A stretch of DNA of 64,000 nt from RHKX01 sp963820055 (GTDB taxonomy: Bacteria; Actinomycetota; Thermoleophilia; Solirubrobacterales; 70-9), in NCBI GenBank assembly GCA_963820055.1, contig CAWFYJ010000004.1:62001-126000 (forward strand), given 5' to 3'. The notes beneath the pieces were generated by a model. It saw only the letters and a list, made by a program, of their open reading frames with translations, searched no databases and was not told where the DNA came from. The position numbers were made by a program, and so were the translations under genes. Within the stretch, counting starts at the first letter, position 1. Each line of letters opens with the position of its first letter. Positions 57,809 to 64,000 of the stretch are shown piece after piece.

Positions 57809-59943
57809 CTAAGGGTCGATGCGGACGACGTGGTCGCCGTCGCCCGTCGTAACCCAGACCTGGTCGCTGCCGATCGCGACCGCCTCCGGCGATCCGTCGA
57901 CCGAGACCTTCTGGACGGAGTTGCCGTCGGCGGGATCGATCGCCTCGACGGCGCCGGTGCCGTCGGCGACCCAGATCCGGCCGAAGCCGTAGGCCATCAG
58001 GCGCGGCTCGCCGCTGACGGGGATCGTGGCCTGCGGGTTGCCGTTCATGTCGAAGCGGATCACGTTCCCGTCGCCGGTGTTCGCGACCCAGACCGAGCCG
58101 GCCGCGACGACGACGCCCTTGGGTTTCTTGCCGAGCGAGGAGTCCGACTGGGTCGAGGTGTCGTTCTGGTCGACCGCGACGAGGATCCCGTTGTCCCGAT
58201 CGACGACCCAGAGCTTGCCGTCGCCCACGGCCACCTCGGCCGGGAACGCCGAGGCCTCGATCGGGATCGAATCGGACACGTCCCCGGTCTCGGTGTCGAT
58301 CGACGCGACCGACCGGCCCTCCGACTGCGCGGTCCAGAGCGTCAACCCGTCATCGCCCAACCCGAGCGGGCCGCCGCTGACGTCGATCGTGTTCGGATCG
58401 CCGCCGTCGAGAGGCGCCCGGACGACGGCGTTGCCGGTCGGGACCGTCGCCCAGGCGGAATCGCCGACGATCGTGACGCTCTGGCCGGGCGCGGGAAGGT
58501 CTGTGCTCCCGGTCGGCTTGCCGGAGTCCTCGTCGATGAAGTCGATCCGCTGCCCGTCCCTTGTCGCGACCGCGACCGTCCCGCCGCTCGCTGCGATCCC
58601 GACCGGCCAGCCGTCCACCTTGATCGGATCGCCGGCGACCCTGGGCGCCGCGAATCCGGCCGAACCCGACTCGCTCCCCCTCCCCCGCCCAGCGCGACGA
58701 CGGCGACCACGGCCACGACTGCAAGCGCGGCCAGCGCGGCGGCGATCCGTCCCCAGCGCGGGCCCGACGACGACTTCCTTGCGCCGTGCGGCGGCGGCGT
58801 CGCCGGCGGCTCGGCCGCGGACGTTCGCGCCGCGGTCGGCGCCTCGTGCGGCTCGGTCGCACCGGAATGGGGTTCTGGTTCCGGGATCGGCTCGGACGGC
58901 TGGGTCGGCTCGGGCGACTCCATCGGCTCGGTCGGCGGGGGCGGTGCCGGGGCGGCCGGCTCGGCGACCTCCGATTCGATCGTGTCGGGGATCGGTGCGG
59001 TCGGCGCGATCGGCGCAGTCGGCGGTTGGGCGGGTTCGCCGGTCTCGGGTGCGGCCTTGCCGGTGGCCACGCTGCGCTCGGCGGAGCGCATCACCTCCTG
59101 GCCCTCGATCGCCGCGGCGGCGGCGCGGGCGAGGTCGCCGGCGGACGGGTAGCGGTCGCCGGGCTCCTTTGCGAGGGCGCGGGAGATGACCTCGTCGAGG
59201 TCGCCGTCGAGTCCGCTCTCGCCGGGGAGCCACGGCGGCTCGTCCTGGAGGTGGGCGTAGATTTTCGCGACGTTCTCCTCGCGATCGGCGTACGGCGCGC
59301 GCCCGGCGATCGTCTCGTACATGACGCAGCCGAGGGCGTAGACGTCGGTGCGGGCGTCGACGCGGTCGCCGCGGATCTGCTCGGGGGCGACGTAGTCGAG
59401 CGTCCCGACGAAGGCGCCGGTGCGGGTGAGCGCTCCGGCCTCGGTCGCCTGGTCGAAGCGCTTGGCGAGCCCGAAGTCGGTCAGGTAGGCATGGTCCTCG
59501 CGGTCGGTCTCGACGAGGATGTTCCCCGGCTTGATGTCGCGGTGGACGAGGCCGCGCGAGTGGGCGACGTCGAGGGCCGAGGCGACCTGGCGGATGATCC
59601 CGACGGCGCGGTCGGGCGGGAGCGTCCCGGAGGCGATCAGGAGCCGGCGCAGGTCGGGCCCGTCGATCAGGTCCATGGTCACGAAGAGCAGCCCGTCCTC
59701 CTCCCCGGCGTGATGGATCGGGACGACGTTCGGGTGCCGGAGCGAGACGGCGATGCGCGACTCCGACCGGAAGCGCTCCCGGAAGGCGTCGTCTGCGGCG
59801 AGGTCGGCGGCGATGACCTTCAGGGCGACGACGTGGTCGAGCGCAAGGTGGGTCGCCCTGTAGACGGTGCCCATCCCGCCGCGCCCCGCGATCCCCTCGA
59901 TCCTGTGGCCGGCGAAAGTGGTTCCCGGCTGCAGGTCCGGCAT
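57809..59943 (-). pseudogene. Serine/threonine kinase with beta-propeller sensor, broken by one-base frameshift
   Basis: PknB-type receptor kinase in two frames. From ATG 59943 the kinase domain (residues 13-275) is complete: GRGGMGTVY (20-28), lysine in VVALKVI, HRDIKPGN (134-141), DFGLA and APEQ. A Pro/Glu-rich linker and one membrane helix (398-418) follow. Just after it, in the G-rich tract at 58674-58690, the continuing frame becomes an arginine/serine-rich nonsense tail ending at 58342. The true continuation, a repeat-rich sensor of about 280 residues (VWVANTGDGNVIRFD; RIWVADGTGAVEAID), is in the -1 frame, ending at 57809. One extra G would restore a single protein of about 711 residues. 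Sequencing error, phase variation or programmed -1 shifting are all possible. Confidence 0.88.
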
Positions 59944-59985
59944 CCGTCCGTTATACCCCCGGCACGGCGCTCGGGGCTGCCGGGC

Positions 59986-61053
59986 TCAGGCCGATGCAGG
60001 CGAGCCGACGATCGCGGCGAGCCGCTCGATCGTGTGGGTCCGCTCGCCGGCGTCGAGGTGGACCGGCGAGCAGATCAGCCGGTCGATGCCGACCGCCGTG
60101 AACCGCTCGATCCGCTCGGTGACCTCGGCCTCGGTGCCGACCAGCGACGTCGCGTTGACGAGATCCTCCGGGATCGCCTGGAATGCCTCGTCGCGCTTGC
60201 CGTCGAGGAAGAGCGACTGGACGTTCAGCGCCTCCTCCTCGAAACCGAAGCGGCATGCGAGGTCGACGTAGAAGTTCGTCTCGCGGCTGCCCATGCCGCC
60301 GAGGTAGAGGAGCAGGCCGGTCCGGACGACGTTGCGGGCGACCTCGAGGTCGCCGTCGATCGCCACCTGGATGGACGGGCTGATCTCGAGGTCGGAGCGC
60401 TGACGGCCGCCCTTCGCGAAGCCGGCGGCGAGGTGCTCGCCCCAGGTCTCCTCGAACGCGTCGGGGCTGAAGAAGATCGGAATCCAGCCGTCGCAGATCT
60501 CGGCGGCCATCTCGACGGACTTGCGGCCGATCGCGCCGACGAACACCGGGATCTCGTTGCGCAGCGGGTGGAAGTTGAGCTTCAGCGCCTTGCCCTGACC
60601 GGTGCCGCCCTCGATCGGCAGCTGGTAGTGCTGACCCTGGTGGTTGACCGGACCCTCGCGGGCGATGATCTCGCGGACGACCTCGATGTACTCGCGCGTG
60701 CGGCCCCAGGGCTTCGCGTAGGGAACGCCGTACCAGCCCTCGGAGACCTGCGGGCCCGACGGGCCGAAGCCGAACATGAACCGGCCGCCGGAGAGCATGT
60801 CGATCGTCGCGCCGGCCATCGCGGCGGCTGCGGGCGGGCGCGCCGGGACCTGCATGATCGCGGCGCCGAGCTTGATGGTCTCGGTCTGCGCCGCCAGCCA
60901 GGCCAGGACGGAGACGACGTCGGAGCCGTAGCTCTCGGCGACCCAGACCGATTCGAAGCCGTTGGACTCGGCCGTGCGGACGAGCTCGACGGCCTCATCG
61001 CCCTGCGGTCCGATACCCCAATAACCAAGGTTGATTCCCAATTTCGGTGCCAT
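59986..61053 (-). CDS. LLM-class F420-type oxidoreductase
   Basis: Luciferase-like monooxygenase-family oxidoreductase of 355 residues, TIM-barrel fold. It begins KLGINLGYWGIGPQGDEAVELVRTAESNGFESVWVAESYGSD and has the bacterial-luciferase-type AIMQVPARPPAAAAMAGATIDMLSGGRFMFGFGPSGPQVSEGWYG. Actinobacterial members with this opening usually use reduced coenzyme F420 rather than FMN; the cofactor is inferred from family. Substrate unknown. ATG 61053. It is divergent from the cupin gene with about 80 bp between, a region containing a direct repeat of TGCGATTC/TGCAATTC. Confidence 0.89.
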   Translation of the reverse strand: MAPKLGINLGYWGIGPQGDEAVELVRTAESNGFESVWVAESYGSDVVSVLAWLAAQTETIKLGAAIMQVPARPPAAAAMAGATIDMLSGGRFMFGFGPSGPQVSEGWYGVPYAKPWGRTREYIEVVREIIAREGPVNHQGQHYQLPIEGGTGQGKALKLNFHPLRNEIPVFVGAIGRKSVEMAAEICDGWIPIFFSPDAFEETWGEHLAAGFAKGGRQRSDLEISPSIQVAIDGDLEVARNVVRTGLLLYLGGMGSRETNFYVDLACRFGFEEEALNVQSLFLDGKRDEAFQAIPEDLVNATSLVGTEAEVTERIERFTAVGIDRLICSPVHLDAGERTHTIERLAAIVGSPASA

Positions 61054-61133
61054 GGCGGCGCAGCCTATTCGGATCGGGCCGGTCGTGCGATTCGTGCAAT
61101 TCTGATTGGCCCAGAGTCGATCGGAGGAATGCG

Positions 61134-61532
61134 ATGAGCGACTACACGATCAGCCGCCGGGGCGATGCGGCCGACTACATGGCCTCCTACGAGGGATTCG
61201 GCGAGATGCGGTCCTACACGGACTCGCTCGGCGCCGAACAGATCGCCCTCACCTACAGGCGGATGCCGCCGGGAACGGGGGGCCGCGGGAGCTACGGCCA
61301 TCGGCACATGACCCAGGAGGAGATCTACCTGGTGACTCGGGGCACGGTCACGTTCAAGATCGGCGAGGACGTCTTCGAGGCCGGTCCCGGAACGGCCGTC
61401 CGAATCGCCCCGCAGGCGCTGCGCTCGATTCACAATGACGGCGAGGAGGAGGCCGAGATCGTCCTCTGCTCGGTCCGCGTCGAGGACCTCGGGCCCGAGG
61501 TGGTCACCGAGGACGAATTCTGGGTCGACTGA
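61134..61532 (+). CDS. Single-domain cupin protein
   Basis: Cupin of 132 residues. Motif 1 is YGHRHMTQEEIYLVTRGTVTFKIG, with the metal-type His, His and Glu, and motif 2 is AVRIAPQALRSIHNDGEEEAEI, with one histidine. So it can bind a metal. Small cupins act as dioxygenases, isomerases or sugar-binding regulators; no specific role is assigned. ATG 61134 follows a strong GGAGGAA ribosome site. It is 61 bp upstream of the P-type ATPase on the same strand. Confidence 0.87.
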   Translation: MSDYTISRRGDAADYMASYEGFGEMRSYTDSLGAEQIALTYRRMPPGTGGRGSYGHRHMTQEEIYLVTRGTVTFKIGEDVFEAGPGTAVRIAPQALRSIHNDGEEEAEIVLCSVRVEDLGPEVVTEDEFWVD

Positions 61533-61593
61533 GCCCGGCGCCACCGGGGGGCGCGAAACCACCCATCGGAAGAGCCTGCTTCATTCTGTAGGG

Positions 61594-63999
61594 ATGGCGG
61601 AGGACCCGACAACCGAAGTGCTCGGGCTGAGCGACGCGGAGGCCGCAACCCGGCTCCGGCGTCTCGGCCCGCCACCCGAGGACTCGAGCCGATCGGTGCG
61701 CTCGATCGTCCTCGCGAACGTCCTCACGCTCTTCAACGGGATCATCCTCGTCTTCTTCATCCTCGTCCTCAGCCAGGGGCTCTGGGCCGACGCGCTGTTC
61801 GGCGTCATCGCGATCGTCAACTCGGCGATCGGCATCCGCCAGGAGATCAAGGCGAAGGACACGCTCGACAACCTGGCGCTGCTCGTCGCCCCCCGCGCCG
61901 AGGTGATCCGCGCCGGCCGCGGGATCGAGCTGCGCGCCGACGAGATCGTTCCCGGCGACGTGATCCGGGTCGAGCCCGGCGACCAGCTCGTCGCCGACGG
62001 CGACGTCGTCGCATCGCGAGGCCTGACGGTCGACGAATCGCTGCTCACCGGCGAGGCGGACGGGATCCGCAAGGAACGCGGCGACCGGATGCTCTCCGGA
62101 GCCTTCTGCACCTCCGGCTCCGGTCATTACGAGGTCGACGCCGTCCGCGAGGACTCCTACGCGGAGAAGATCGCCGGCCAGGCCAAGGAGTTCCGCCACC
62201 CGCCCTCGCCGCTGCAGACCGAGGTGGACCGGATCCTCTGGGCGACGACGATCATCCTCGTCCCGATGGCGATCCTGATGCTCGGCGCCTTCATCGTCCG
62301 CGGCGTCGACTTCACCGAGGCCGCCCAGACCGCCACCGCCGGGCTGATCACGCTGATCCCCGAGGGCCTCGTCCTGCTGATGAGCGTGACGCTCGCCGTC
62401 GCGGCCGTGCGGCTGGCCCGGATGGACACGCTCGTCCAGCAGATGAGCGCCACCGAGGCGCTCGCCGCCGTCGACACGATCTGCGTCGACAAGACCGGCA
62501 CGCTGACCGACGGGTCGCTGGAGCTCATCGAGGTCGTCAGCGCCGATCCCGGCGGCACCGAGGCGGTCGAGCGCGTCCTCGGGCGTTTCGCGGCATCGGC
62601 GGGCGAGCGCAACCGGACGCTCGAGACGATCGCCGAGGCCTTCCCCGAGCAGGCGGCCGGGGTGACGGCCGAGGTCCCGTTCTCGTCGCGGTGGAAGTGG
62701 AGCGGGCTGACGATGAACGGCGAGGGCCGGCCGCGGAGCTTCGTCGTCGGCGCCCCCGACGTCCTCGTCGGGTCCGGTGCGATGGCGCTCCCCGCCGAGA
62801 TGCAGGCGCGCCTCGAGACCGAGGCCGGGCTCGGACGACGGGTGATCGCATTCGGCGAGGCGCACGATGGCCTGCCGGGCGATCCCGGCTCTGAGCCGCC
62901 GCCGCGACTCGAGCCGCGCGCGCTCGTCGTCCTCGAGGAGACGATGCGCCCCGACGCCGCCGAGACCATCGAGTTCATGCGCGAGCAGAACGTCGAGCTG
63001 AAGCTGATCTCCGGCGACGCCCGCCAGACCGTGACCGCCGTCGCATACGCGCTCGGCGTCGACCGCGACGCCGGCGTAGCCGAGGGTCCCTCCCTTCCGG
63101 ACGACCCGGCCGCGCTCGCCGCCGTCGCCGAGGCGAACACGATCTTCTGCAGGATCACCCCCGAGCAGAAGAAAGCCCTCGTCGGGGCCCTCTCCGACTC
63201 GGGAAGATTCACGGCCATGATCGGCGACGGTGTCAACGACGTGCCGGCCCTCAAGGAGGCCCGCCTCGCCGTGGCCATGGGCTCCGGGAGCCAGATCACG
63301 AAGGGGATCGCCGACATCGTCCTGCTCCGCGACCAGTTCTCGATGCTGCCGCGCGCGGTCGCCGAGGGACGGCGGATCGCCCGCAACATCCACCGGCTCG
63401 GCCGCCTCTACGTGACGAAGACCGTCTACGCGGGCTTCCTGATCGTCGCCGCCGCCCTGATCGGCTTCACGTTCCCGTTCCTCCCGCGCCAGCTCACCGT
63501 CGCCGCGATGCTGACGATCGGCATCCCGTCGTTCGTGCTGGCGCTGGCGCCGAGCGAAGGCCCGCTCTACCGCGGCCGGCTGCTGCGCGCGCTCGCCGCC
63601 TTCGCGGTCCCCGCCGGAGTCGGGATCGGCGTCGGCTCGCTGCTCTCCTACGGTCTCGTCGACGGGATCTTCGGGGGCACGCTCAACGAGGGCCGGACGG
63701 CCGCGACGACGACGCTCATCGTCCTTGGACTCGCCTTCATCCTCCTGCTCGAACGGGGGCCCGGTCGCGATCACATCGCGATCCAGAGCTACATGCTCGC
63801 GATGGTCACGGCACTCGGCGGGCTCTACGCGGCGATCCTCGCCGTCGAACCGCTGCGCGCGTTCTTCGAGCTCGACCTCCTCACCGCTGGCCAGTGGTTC
63901 GTCTGCATGCTCTCGGTGGCCGTCGGCCTCGTGGTCGCCAGCGCGCTCTGGCGGCTTCCCTACATCCAGAGGCTCGAGCTCGAGGAGGACGCGGCCTGA
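61594..63999 (+). CDS. P-type cation-transporting ATPase (CtpE-like)
   Basis: P-type ATPase of 801 residues, complete at the right edge. Actuator motif LLTGEAD (near residue 155), phosphorylation motif DKTGTLTDG (near 297), hinge GDGVNDVPALKEA (near 545), and membrane motif LIPEGLVLL (near 256). About ten membrane helices, four after the catalytic domain. No N-terminal metal-binding domain, so it is not a heavy-metal pump. The helix motif and short loop resemble mycobacterial CtpE, a calcium-linked exporter or importer; calcium or another divalent ion is likely. ATG 61594, with no clear ribosome site besides GTAGGG. Confidence 0.9.
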   Translation: MAEDPTTEVLGLSDAEAATRLRRLGPPPEDSSRSVRSIVLANVLTLFNGIILVFFILVLSQGLWADALFGVIAIVNSAIGIRQEIKAKDTLDNLALLVAPRAEVIRAGRGIELRADEIVPGDVIRVEPGDQLVADGDVVASRGLTVDESLLTGEADGIRKERGDRMLSGAFCTSGSGHYEVDAVREDSYAEKIAGQAKEFRHPPSPLQTEVDRILWATTIILVPMAILMLGAFIVRGVDFTEAAQTATAGLITLIPEGLVLLMSVTLAVAAVRLARMDTLVQQMSATEALAAVDTICVDKTGTLTDGSLELIEVVSADPGGTEAVERVLGRFAASAGERNRTLETIAEAFPEQAAGVTAEVPFSSRWKWSGLTMNGEGRPRSFVVGAPDVLVGSGAMALPAEMQARLETEAGLGRRVIAFGEAHDGLPGDPGSEPPPRLEPRALVVLEETMRPDAAETIEFMREQNVELKLISGDARQTVTAVAYALGVDRDAGVAEGPSLPDDPAALAAVAEANTIFCRITPEQKKALVGALSDSGRFTAMIGDGVNDVPALKEARLAVAMGSGSQITKGIADIVLLRDQFSMLPRAVAEGRRIARNIHRLGRLYVTKTVYAGFLIVAAALIGFTFPFLPRQLTVAAMLTIGIPSFVLALAPSEGPLYRGRLLRALAAFAVPAGVGIGVGSLLSYGLVDGIFGGTLNEGRTAATTTLIVLGLAFILLLERGPGRDHIAIQSYMLAMVTALGGLYAAILAVEPLRAFFELDLLTAGQWFVCMLSVAVGLVVASALWRLPYIQRLELEEDAA

Positions 64000-64000
64000 T

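Overview
The window is about 64 kb of very GC-rich, gene-dense chromosomal DNA. I see no rRNA, tRNA, CRISPR array, phage genes or insertion sequences. Gene content points to an actinomycete: class III adenylate cyclase with an Rv1264-type regulatory domain, DipZ, paired ArsA/Get3-like ATPases, an F420-type luciferase-like oxidoreductase, egtB/egtD, and a methylglucose-lipopolysaccharide-type gene set. PRC-barrel families, collagen-like secreted proteins and FtsZ outside a dcw cluster suggest a deep-branching lineage such as Thermoleophilia (Solirubrobacterales). That placement is inference.

Layout. 1-4740: HAD phosphatase (cut by the edge), thiolase, leucyl aminopeptidase, acyl-CoA dehydrogenase. 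4858-13960: two DivIVA-like coiled-coil proteins, then a tightly coupled six-gene operon ending in a glycosyltransferase with a c-di-GMP-type MshEN domain and a multi-spanning membrane protein, probably an envelope or secreted polysaccharide system. 13967-18831: PRC-barrel proteins, three secreted proteins (two collagen-like) and another DivIVA-like protein. 18824-25882: MeaB GTPase and the methylglucose-polysaccharide-like set (hexapeptide acyltransferase, GT4, GH57, two methyltransferases). 25887-31139: DipZ, adenylate cyclase, LON-domain protein, gamma-glutamyltransferase. 31158-35936: ftsZ and parA overlapping on one strand, and two Get3-like ATPases divergent from them. 35940-41237: unknown acidic protein, HxlR regulator, PilT, zinc-ribbon protein and the principal sigma factor, with a near-consensus promoter. 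41595-45336: YihY-type protein, NAD(P)-binding protein, GlpX. 45414-49106: complete compatible-solute ABC transporter. 49156-51975: egtD, egtB and an acetyltransferase. 52063-56741: pilin-signal/Vps62-like protein, LapA-like protein, PRC-barrel protein and the three-subunit transhydrogenase. 56817-63999: FHA-HTH protein, a frameshifted Ser/Thr kinase, luciferase-like oxidoreductase, cupin and a P-type ATPase.

The most unusual feature is a 103-106 bp intergenic element present three times (769-871, 39536-39641, 53784-53889). Each copy folds into the same long hairpin: 6 pairs, a C/C mismatch, 9 pairs, a bulged A, then 7-8 pairs. The arm sequences differ but compensate, and each copy overlaps the stop codon of a minus-strand gene. 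Other notable points are the methylglucose-polysaccharide-like locus, the MshEN-glycosyltransferase operon, the ParA-FtsZ pair with matching disordered N-termini, an egtB with no ATG/GTG/TTG start, and a kinase split by a one-base shift in a G-run.
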